From Promethearchaeota archaeon (GTDB lineage Archaea > Asgardarchaeota > Lokiarchaeia > Sigyniarchaeales > SOKP01), in NCBI GenBank assembly GCA_030612905.1, contig JAUWNA010000012.1, positions 1 to 15,717 on the forward strand: a DNA stretch of 15,717 nucleotides. The letters are read 5' to 3'. Of this stretch, positions 1-6,452 are shown piece by piece; position 1 is the stretch's first letter; every line of letters starts with the position of its first letter. Made by a program: the position numbers and the translations under genes. The notes beneath the pieces were generated by a model, which made no database searches, was not told the origin of the DNA, and saw nothing but the letters and a program-made list of their open reading frames with translations.

Positions 1-81
1 GAGCTCTGAGCTCTCCCCTAGCCCGGGCTTGCACACGAGGACTTTGATAGGTTTTTTTCTTTCTTCTATTCTTTGAACCAT
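1..81 (-). CDS. Cobalamin-binding small subunit of acyl-CoA mutase (5' fragment)
   Basis: Only the first 27 codons are visible; the gene runs off the left edge. It starts with ATG at 81, preceded by a GGAG Shine-Dalgarno sequence with an 8-base spacer, and lies 105 bases downstream of the mutase large subunit on the same strand. The visible protein has a short charged leader, then PIKVLVCKPGL, which matches the first beta-strand of stand-alone B12-binding subunits (PIRVLLAK-GLDGHDRG in the family). Oddly, after KPGL the reading gives GESSEL instead of the DGHDRG expected for the DxHxxG cobalt-ligand motif. The last ~20 bases are also unusually GC-rich (GAGCTC twice), so either an edge artefact or a real divergence is possible. 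The subunit would carry adenosylcobalamin for the large subunit. Identity is good from context plus motif; completeness cannot be judged. Confidence 0.7.
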   Translation of the reverse strand, partial: MVQRIEERKKPIKVLVCKPGLGESSEL

Positions 82-186
82 ATTCTAATCTCCAAATTAA
101 TATAAAAATCTGAGTAATTAACTCTTAAATGTTAAGAATTAATCAAGTATTTTTAAATTTCTTAATAGTATGTGATTAAAGCTAAT

Positions 187-1821
187 TTAAAATATTGAAT
201 CTTCTACATAAGTTCCAAATACCTCTTTAAGAGTTGCCATGATCTCGCCTATCGAAGCGTATTCTCTTACGGCATCGACGATATAAGGCATTAAATTCTC
301 AGTACTTCTCGCGGCTTCCTCCAACTTTTTCAGTATTTCGTGAACTTTTTCATTATTTCTTTCGTTTCTTAAAAGTTGTAAATTTTCTATTTGCACTTTG
401 GCAACATTTTCATCTATTTTTAACAAAGGAGTCGCGCAAGGTTCTCTTAGTTGGTAATCGTTCACGCCAACAAATATTCGATCTTTGCTTTCAATTTCTC
501 GTTGAAATTTGTATGAAGCGTTTGCAATCTCTTTTTGAAAGAAATTAGCTTTAATTGCTGGAATTACTCCACCCAATTCCTTAATTTTTTCAAAGTAAGC
601 TTCAGCCTCCTCTTCCATTTTATTTGTCAGCCATTCAACGTAGTACGAGCCCGCTAATGGGTCAACAGTATCGGCAACACCCGATTCATGAGCAATAATT
701 TGTTGCGTTCGTAAAGCTATTTTTACTGCTTTTTCAGTTGGCAAGCATAAAGCCTCGTCAAAGGAATTAGTATGAAGAGATTGAGTCCCTCCTAAAACAG
801 CTGCTAACCCCTGGATCGTAACTCTAGCTATGTTATTCTCTGGTTCCTGAGCGCTTAAGGATACCCCCGCAGTTTGGGTGTGAAATCTTAATCGCAAGGA
901 CTCTGGTTTTTTAGCAGCATATTTATTTTTCATTCTCTTAGCCCATATTCTTCTAGCAGCTCTATACTTGCAAATTTCTTCAAAGAAATTATTATGAGCG
1001 TTAAAGAAAAAACTCAACCGTGGCGCAAAGTCATCCACATCAAGCCCTCTATCCATGGCCGCCTCCACATAAGCAAAACCATCAGCTAGGGTGAACGCTA
1101 ATTCCTGAACTGCTGTCGAACCCGCCTCTCTAATGTGATATCCACTTATGGAGACTGTATACCATTGGGGGACATTCTTAGCGCAATATTCAATTGTATC
1201 AACGATTAAACGCATAGACGGTTCTGGTGGAAAAATCCAAGATTTCTGAGCTATGTATTCCTTAAGGATATCGTTCTGAATTGTTCCTCTTAATTTATCG
1301 GGAGAATGACCTTGTTTTTCAGCAGTTACTATATACATTGCTAACAATATTGACGCAGGAGCGTTAATTGTCATGGATGTAGATATTTTAGACAAATCGA
1401 TTCCATTAAATAAAGCTTCCATATCTTTTAAAGTGTCAATCGACACGCCTTCCTTTCCCACCTCACCTAAAGCTTTATCATCATCAGCTTCATAACCATA
1501 AATGGTATGTAAACTAAAAGCAACGCTCAAACCAGTTGTCCCATGCTCTAATAAGAATTTATAGCGTTTATTTGTTTGGTCAGCACTACCAAATCCCGCG
1601 AATTGCCTCATTGTCCACAAGCGACCACGATACATGCTAGGATAAGCGCCACGAGTAAACGGGTACTTTCCAGGCTCTCCTAAGTCCATATCGTAATTGA
1701 ACTTTTTGATGTCTTCGGGCGTGTATAACGGTTTTATTTCAATATCAGACAAATTAGTAAACTTTTCTCGCCTTTCGCTTTTGGTTGGTTTCAAAGTCTT
1801 ACTCTCATCAATTTTTGTCAT
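187..1821 (-). CDS. B12-dependent acyl-CoA mutase large subunit, isobutyryl-CoA mutase-like
   Basis: A 544-residue TIM-barrel substrate-binding subunit of the methylmalonyl-CoA mutase superfamily, lacking the B12 domain, which is encoded next door. Visible family motifs are TRGAYPSMYRGRLWTMRQFAGFG (about 56-78, given here as landmarks only), GYHIREAGS (227-235, catalytic-type H229), RFHTQTAGVSL (312-322) and SLHTN followed by an ADTVDPLAGSYYVE-type segment. The family rearranges acyl-CoA carbon skeletons by radical chemistry. In Propionibacterium methylmalonyl-CoA mutase the carboxylate is held by Tyr89 and Arg207. By alignment from memory the equivalents here are F74 and Q192, the pair known from isobutyryl-CoA mutases, so a branched/straight C4-type substrate is inferred. 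The usual FDLPT/FDLAT segment reads FSLHT (102-106). The ATG at 1821 has an AGGAAAG Shine-Dalgarno upstream. Automatic annotation would probably say mcmA1. Confidence 0.9.
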   Translation of the reverse strand: MTKIDESKTLKPTKSERREKFTNLSDIEIKPLYTPEDIKKFNYDMDLGEPGKYPFTRGAYPSMYRGRLWTMRQFAGFGSADQTNKRYKFLLEHGTTGLSVAFSLHTIYGYEADDDKALGEVGKEGVSIDTLKDMEALFNGIDLSKISTSMTINAPASILLAMYIVTAEKQGHSPDKLRGTIQNDILKEYIAQKSWIFPPEPSMRLIVDTIEYCAKNVPQWYTVSISGYHIREAGSTAVQELAFTLADGFAYVEAAMDRGLDVDDFAPRLSFFFNAHNNFFEEICKYRAARRIWAKRMKNKYAAKKPESLRLRFHTQTAGVSLSAQEPENNIARVTIQGLAAVLGGTQSLHTNSFDEALCLPTEKAVKIALRTQQIIAHESGVADTVDPLAGSYYVEWLTNKMEEEAEAYFEKIKELGGVIPAIKANFFQKEIANASYKFQREIESKDRIFVGVNDYQLREPCATPLLKIDENVAKVQIENLQLLRNERNNEKVHEILKKLEEAARSTENLMPYIVDAVREYASIGEIMATLKEVFGTYVEDSIF

Positions 1822-1854
1822 AATACTTTCCTTCCACTTCGAAATTAAAATGTG

Positions 1855-1864
1855 ATTATATAAT
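1855..1864 (-). promoter_or_regulatory. TATA-like box for the mutase operon
   Basis: On the minus strand the sequence TTATATAATC lies about 34-43 bases before the mutase ATG. With the short Shine-Dalgarno-containing leader, this places a transcription start roughly 25 bases downstream of the box, the usual archaeal distance. No BRE element is obvious. Confidence 0.4.
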
Positions 1865-1989
1865 TATTAACTTAATTCTTCCTACTTTTTGATAAGTATC
1901 CAAATTTATTAACTTTTTTCAAATAATCTCTTTCAATAAAAAACAATGGCTATGAAAACTATCTATATTTAATTGCAGTTTGAAAAAAG

Positions 1990-3126
1990 TTATACAATTT
2001 TATAAGCGTCACTAATAGCAGAACAGCCAGAACACCTCACACATCCCGCTTTGCTTTTCAAAGGATTGACTCCATATTCTTTCATTAATTTTGCTGTTTT
2101 TTTGTAAATTTCTACCATTATGTTATGATTGGTTTTTGGTAAATCTTTTATCCCAGGTATCGATCTCACAGGTGTGATAAACGGAATTACGCCTAAAGAA
2201 ATTATTTTTTCAGTGTCCAATACAAAATCATCTGGTGATTCTCCAAAACCAGTTAAAAGATAGGACGAGACTTGATTTTCGCCGAAAATCTTAAGTGCGT
2301 GCTTCCAATTTTTCTCATATGACTCATACGAAATACGAGACTTACCTGGAGTGATTTTATCCCTGATATTCTGATTGAGTACCTCAAGATGGATTCCAAT
2401 AGTGTCTGCGCCTGCTTCTTTTAACTCGGTTATATACGATAAATCTTCCAAAGGTTCAATTTGAACATGTAAAGGAAGATTAGGGTAATTCTGTTTTATT
2501 CCTTTTAAAAGTTCAATATATCGCTTTGCCCCTTTATCAATGTTCTCGTCAGTGCCGCTTGTTAAAGTCATATGATTGCATCTTCCTTCTTTTTTCGCGA
2601 CCGCGATAACTTCGGACATTTGTTGAGCATTTTTCTCCTCTATGGTTGCGTCGCTCTCTAAGCTTAACTCGATGCCACAAAATTTACACGCTTCACCACA
2701 CGCCCAATAAACGCATTTTTGATATATAGTACTAGATAGACAATCTAGGCCGTGAACCAACGCAATTTTTTTCATTGGTATTCCATCGGAAGTCATATAA
2801 TCTGAATTGTAATAACGCGGGTTTTGGATTAATTTCAATTTACTGTGTTCTATTTTATTCCTAACATCATATACCTCAAAATAACCATCTCGGTTTTCTC
2901 TTAGCACTAAATTAGATTTTTGAGGATCGTTCCAAAGTGCGGCGTTCACGAGAGTTCGATTTTCAAAAAGAAAATACCTACCACCTAGCGGTCCTGCACC
3001 GCCTTTTCGTCCAAAAGAGATCTCGATTCCTTGATTTTTATAATGATCAATTAATTTGTCGTCTAAATACAACCCTTTACATAATATTTCAGTCTTCTTT
3101 GCAAAAGAAGTGTACTCATCGAGCAT
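1990..3126 (-). CDS. Radical SAM protein, MSMEG_0568-type
   Basis: A 378-residue radical SAM enzyme. The [4Fe-4S] motif is C143-x3-C147-x2-C150 (CGEACKFC), with an extra C138 just before it. The N-terminal segment GRKGGAGPLGGR (39-50), the stretch SDGIPMKKIALVHG (113-126), the barrel segment with HLEVL and ITPGK (246-262), SSYLLTGFGE (287-296) and the C-terminal KAGCVRCSGCSAIS (C362, C365, C368) match my memory of the MSMEG_0568 radical SAM family. In bacteria that family sits in the nitrilase-associated Nit1 clusters; its reaction is not established to my knowledge. The C-terminal cysteines could bind a second cluster or metal. Here none of the usual partners (nitrilase, AIR-synthase-like protein, flavoprotein) is adjacent. 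The ATG at 3126 has no Shine-Dalgarno. Radical SAM identity is very secure; the subfamily is likely. Confidence 0.85.
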   Translation of the reverse strand: MLDEYTSFAKKTEILCKGLYLDDKLIDHYKNQGIEISFGRKGGAGPLGGRYFLFENRTLVNAALWNDPQKSNLVLRENRDGYFEVYDVRNKIEHSKLKLIQNPRYYNSDYMTSDGIPMKKIALVHGLDCLSSTIYQKCVYWACGEACKFCGIELSLESDATIEEKNAQQMSEVIAVAKKEGRCNHMTLTSGTDENIDKGAKRYIELLKGIKQNYPNLPLHVQIEPLEDLSYITELKEAGADTIGIHLEVLNQNIRDKITPGKSRISYESYEKNWKHALKIFGENQVSSYLLTGFGESPDDFVLDTEKIISLGVIPFITPVRSIPGIKDLPKTNHNIMVEIYKKTAKLMKEYGVNPLKSKAGCVRCSGCSAISDAYKIV

Positions 3127-3278
3127 AGTTTAAATATTCGTACTAAATATGTAATTTTGATAAAATTTTTTAACTATTCTTCATGGAATGAATATAATAA
3201 GCTTTTATAATTTTATTTCTTATTAATTGTAATCTGTTAATTTAACACTAAAAAATTTAATTGAAGAGGAAGAATAAA

Positions 3279-3905
3279 ATGGCAAGTCGTAGACCTTGGC
3301 GGTGCTACTCAAGTTGGAGTCGAAGGCCTTATCAACACAAGCGTAGCGCTAATCATAGAAGAGAATACGCGCGTGGAGGCGCACAATCAAAAATAGTCCG
3401 TTTTTGGGGGGGCAATAAAGCTATCCCTTGGGAAGATTGGGAGCTTGTTGTAGGACTTAAAGTTAGTCGACAAATTCAAATATCTTCAAATGCTCTTGAA
3501 GCAATTCGTATTACCATAAACAGTTCATTACAAAATAAAATAGGAAGAACTAACTTTCGATTTCGAATAAGACCTAAACCATTCCAAAAAATTCGGGAAA
3601 ATAGAATGTTGGCCTTTGCTGGAGCTGATCGGGTTCAGAGCGGCATGAGAAACTCATTCGGGAGGTCAACGGGAGTTTGTGCACGTGTACGAGCGGGCGC
3701 TATTATATGTGATGTCGGAACTAGTTTGAAAGATCTGCCAGTAGTCAGAGATAGATTAAGAATAGCATCTATGAAAGTCTCGTGTCTTTGTACAACAGTT
3801 ATCCTTAAGTATAAAACCCCTGAATTATTCAAACAATCAGGGTTACCTCTATATGACGATAAAAAGCGGCGAGAAATTCCAATGTTCGAGTTTGTTGTTG
3901 CTTAA
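3279..3905 (+). CDS. rpl10e: Ribosomal protein L10e (uL16), large subunit
   Basis: A 208-residue protein of the archaeal/eukaryotic L10e (uL16) family, which binds 23S rRNA near the peptidyl-transferase centre and the A-site tRNA. Landmarks are RREYARGGAQSKIVRFWGGN (28-46), NALEAIRI (71-78), the hallmark AGADRVQSGM (114-123) and the following SFGRSTGVCARV. The ATG at 3279 is chosen over an in-frame TTG at 3261 because GAGG (3266-3269) sits 9 bases before the ATG and because the N-terminus MASRRPWRCY resembles that of homologues. Most archaeal L10e proteins are about 170-180 residues. This one carries an extra C-terminal tail of about 30 residues after the last conserved strand (from about 177), ending in PMFEFVVA. 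It stands alone, without the L10/L1/L12 neighbours of other large-subunit genes. Confidence 0.95.
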   Translation: MASRRPWRCYSSWSRRPYQHKRSANHRREYARGGAQSKIVRFWGGNKAIPWEDWELVVGLKVSRQIQISSNALEAIRITINSSLQNKIGRTNFRFRIRPKPFQKIRENRMLAFAGADRVQSGMRNSFGRSTGVCARVRAGAIICDVGTSLKDLPVVRDRLRIASMKVSCLCTTVILKYKTPELFKQSGLPLYDDKKRREIPMFEFVVA

Positions 3906-3930
3906 GTCAGTGTTTTTACTTAAATTTTTC
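3902..3930 (+). terminator. Possible terminator after L10e
   Basis: TTAAGT (3902-3907) can pair with ACTTAA (3918-3923) across a loop containing five T residues, followed by ATTTTTC. The stem overlaps the stop codon of the L10e gene. Archaeal termination mainly needs T-runs, so the T-rich loop and tail matter more than the weak stem. Confidence 0.4.
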
Positions 3931-3996
3931 ATTATATTATTATCTTTTCATATCCCTAATTATTGTTTAATTCTTTAGTTATCATCAAATAAGATT

Positions 3997-5001
3997 ATGA
4001 CTTTAAAAGTAGGATTAATTGGAGCGGGCGGCTTTGGGACCATTCATTTATTAGGTTATGTTAGAAATCCTAATTGCAAGTTGGTAGCGATAGCTTCCAG
4101 AACTGAAGAACATGCGAGAAAGGCAGCTGAGAGATTTGATATCCCAAATATCTACGGTGGAGTCGATAGCTGGGAAAGAATGATTAAAAATGAGGAATTA
4201 GATATTATTAGCATTTGCACGCCCAATTATTTGCATGCTCTAACAGTTTTGAAAGCAATCGATAAAAATCTTCATATTTTATGTGAAAAACCAATTGCGA
4301 TTTCTCACAAAGAGTTAAATGAAATCGAATCGAAACTAAAAAATAAGAAGCTTATCTTTTTTACATCGTTTCAAAAGCGATACAATCCAATTTTTCCGTT
4401 AATTAAAAACGTAATAGATGAAATGGTTCTTGGTAAAATCATTTTGGTTAGATATTATTTTAGTCATTATGGACCTTATAAATCTTGGAAACCACTCTCC
4501 AAAGAAAAATGGTTTTTTGATTCTGAAAAAGCGGGTGGAGGCGTTCTACTAGACCTTGGCGTACATTGTATAGATATTCTTCGGTATTTAATAGGTGAAT
4601 ATGATAAAGTTAATGGAATAAATTACAATACCTCTTGTATAAATATGAGCTATGAAGATAATTGTAACGTTCTTTTTCGATTTAAAAATGACGCGCTAGG
4701 ACTTATCAGCGTTTCTTGGTGTAACGAACCTTCAGAAACGATCGAGGTTTTTGGTTCGAAAGGGTACCTCAAAATCGATTTAGGAAAGAAATACTCCGTT
4801 TCTTATGGACCAAGAACTATAAAAAGAAACGAATTGATTAAGAAAATTATCAACTATAAAAGGTCTGGAGACATAGCTCAATATCACCTAATTGATCATT
4901 TTATTAATTGTATCGTTGAGAACAAACAAGAAAGTCCTAATTTTGAAGATGGAAAAAGAGCGGTTGAATTTGTATTGGAAGCGTATTCTCTAAAAGAATA
5001 A
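3997..5001 (+). CDS. Gfo/Idh/MocA-family NAD(P)-dependent oxidoreductase
   Basis: A 334-residue sugar/polyol dehydrogenase-type protein. The N-terminal Rossmann fold has the dinucleotide-binding loop GAGGFG (9-14), strand VAIASR (30-35), ISICTPNYLH (71-80) and the family hallmark CEKPIA (96-101), where the lysine is catalytic. The C-terminal alpha/beta domain contains GGGVLLDLGVHCIDILRYL (180-198), giving the D-x-G-V-H catalytic aspartate/histidine pair (D186, H190). The family oxidises or reduces hydroxyls of sugars, inositols or sugar nucleotides; the substrate cannot be told from sequence alone. Length is normal. The ATG at 3997 has no Shine-Dalgarno, so the transcript may be leaderless. 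It lies between L10e and an acyl-CoA synthetase-like gene with no obvious link to either. The KduI-like isomerase and GPH symporter elsewhere in the window also fit sugar-acid metabolism, but they are not in the same transcription unit. Confidence 0.9.
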   Translation: MTLKVGLIGAGGFGTIHLLGYVRNPNCKLVAIASRTEEHARKAAERFDIPNIYGGVDSWERMIKNEELDIISICTPNYLHALTVLKAIDKNLHILCEKPIAISHKELNEIESKLKNKKLIFFTSFQKRYNPIFPLIKNVIDEMVLGKIILVRYYFSHYGPYKSWKPLSKEKWFFDSEKAGGGVLLDLGVHCIDILRYLIGEYDKVNGINYNTSCINMSYEDNCNVLFRFKNDALGLISVSWCNEPSETIEVFGSKGYLKIDLGKKYSVSYGPRTIKRNELIKKIINYKRSGDIAQYHLIDHFINCIVENKQESPNFEDGKRAVEFVLEAYSLKE

Positions 5002-5081
5002 TGCTAGCGATTAAAAAATAAACATCAAATTTTTAACGATTATACCTCTCATATTTATTAGTATTAAAACAATCAAAACTT

Positions 5082-5096
5082 GGAGGATATACCTTG
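5082..5096 (+). promoter_or_regulatory. Strong Shine-Dalgarno fixing a TTG start
   Basis: GGAGG at 5082-5086 is followed by seven bases and TTG at 5094. No in-frame ATG lies nearby, and the protein starting here (M-R-D-L-K-P-F-F-N-P-K-S) aligns with the usual N-terminus of ACD alpha subunits. This shows that TTG starts are real in this genome. Confidence 0.75.
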
Positions 5097-6452
5097 AGAG
5101 ATTTAAAACCTTTCTTTAATCCTAAATCCGTATTAATTATCGGAGTTTCAAGGCAAGCGCTATCTTTTAGTTATACGGTATTGAAAAACTTGTTGGAAAT
5201 TTTTTACCAAGGAAATCTTTATATTCTAAACCCTAACGCAAACGACATTTTAGGTGTTAAATCTTACCATTCTTTTGAAGAATTGCCGGAAATTCCCGAA
5301 TTGGCTGTAATTGTTTTAGGAAAAGGCATTCTCGAAATTGTAGAAAGTTTAGGAAAACTGGGTGTCAAATACATAGCAATCCAGACAGAATTAAAACCAG
5401 GAACGAAGATTAACGATTTAACTATCCATTTACACCAAGTTTGCAAAAAATACGACATCACTTATTTAGGGCCATCTATGCTTGGTATTATAAATTTTAG
5501 CGATAACTTTACGACATCTATAATCCCAGTTCGCCAACATATAATGCGCGAAAATAAAAATGTAAAAGAAGGAATGAGCTTTATTGCTCAATCTGGTGGT
5601 CTAGCGGGGGCATTAGGGTGGTGGACGCCGCCACAAAGGTTACCCATCTCAAAGGTGATACATTTAGGTAAAGGTTTTCACATTAATGAAGCCGATGTAC
5701 TCGAATACTTTTTAAATGACGATACAACTAAGGTCATTTCCCTATTTCTAAGAGAAATTTCGGAGGAATTAATTGGAGCGGTTAGAAAAGTTAGTTCTAC
5801 CAAACCAATACTTTTCTATTATGTGGGAAAGAATGACATAAAAGAGAGAGAATTACAAAAAGCTGGTGGGATATTAGTATTAAATTATATCGATCTATTT
5901 GAGATTGCTAAAATCTTTTTATGGTGTCCTGAACCTAAAGGAATAAATTTAGGTATAATAGGACCAAGTTCTGGTGCAATTCATTTAATCGTGAAAGAAA
6001 TGAGAAAACAACATTTATCGCTCGCGAAGCCTAGTGAAGTTTCTCGAGAAATCATTATAGATAAAGTTGGTGGGTCTACTTGCGCTTTTGGAAATCCTGT
6101 AGATTATTGGCCTCCAGAAAGATTTGTTGGAATTAAAATATGTGGTATATATAAGACATCATCGGAAGCTTTATTAAAAGATGATGCTGTAGATGGACTA
6201 ATTTTAGCTTTAGAGTTCTTCACTGAAATCGAGTTCGATTTCAATATTTATGCACCTTTGGTTAAAAAATATCCAAATAAACCGATTATTACAATTCTAG
6301 TTCAAGCAGAACACGAGGGAGCGAAAAGAGTAATTAAATCGGCAACTGAGTTGAAAATTCCTGCCTTTGAAAACGAAATAGAGCGAGCAGTTCGAGGTTA
6401 TAGGCTTTTATACGATTATTACGCAAAAATTAAAAAAAGAAAGGAAAATTAA
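5094..6452 (+). CDS. ADP-forming acyl-CoA synthetase alpha subunit-like protein, catalytic His loop missing
   Basis: A 452-residue homologue of the alpha subunit of ADP-forming acetyl/acyl-CoA synthetases. It has a CoA-binding Rossmann domain (FFNPKSVLIIGVSR, 7-20; YLGPSMLGIIN, 124-134), a second flavodoxin-like domain starting at MSFIAQSGGLAGALGWW (161-177), and a ligase-CoA-type C-terminal domain (LGIIGPSSGAIHL, 286-298; GNPVD, 333-337; AVRGYRLLYDYY near the end). In active ACD alpha subunits, the segment after KP-I-x-x-KxG holds the SSHTGS-type loop with the phosphorylated histidine. Here KPILFYYVGKND (237-248) is followed almost at once by ELQKAGGIL (253-261), so about 20 residues including that histidine seem absent. 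No beta (ATP-grasp) subunit is adjacent. It may therefore bind acyl-CoA without ATP synthesis, or work by another route. The TTG start at 5094 is supported by GGAGG with a 7-base spacer. The stop overlaps the stop of the opposing gene. Confidence 0.85.
   Translation: MRDLKPFFNPKSVLIIGVSRQALSFSYTVLKNLLEIFYQGNLYILNPNANDILGVKSYHSFEELPEIPELAVIVLGKGILEIVESLGKLGVKYIAIQTELKPGTKINDLTIHLHQVCKKYDITYLGPSMLGIINFSDNFTTSIIPVRQHIMRENKNVKEGMSFIAQSGGLAGALGWWTPPQRLPISKVIHLGKGFHINEADVLEYFLNDDTTKVISLFLREISEELIGAVRKVSSTKPILFYYVGKNDIKERELQKAGGILVLNYIDLFEIAKIFLWCPEPKGINLGIIGPSSGAIHLIVKEMRKQHLSLAKPSEVSREIIIDKVGGSTCAFGNPVDYWPPERFVGIKICGIYKTSSEALLKDDAVDGLILALEFFTEIEFDFNIYAPLVKKYPNKPIITILVQAEHEGAKRVIKSATELKIPAFENEIERAVRGYRLLYDYYAKIKKRKEN

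Noticed and set aside
1..30. GAGCTCTGAGCTC as a mobile-element end or attachment site
   Set aside because: It lies in frame within the start of the B12-subunit gene at the window edge; no transposase, second copy or target duplication is visible. An edge artefact is simpler.
1..1821. Mutase split by a frameshift or stop between large and small subunits
   Set aside because: Separate large and B12-binding subunits are normal in archaeal and ICM-type enzymes. The small subunit has its own ATG and Shine-Dalgarno, with 105 bases between.
3261..3281. TTG start at 3261 for L10e, adding six residues
   Set aside because: The Shine-Dalgarno GAGG lies inside that extension and is correctly spaced for the ATG at 3279; homologues start with a basic M-A/G-R-R type N-terminus.
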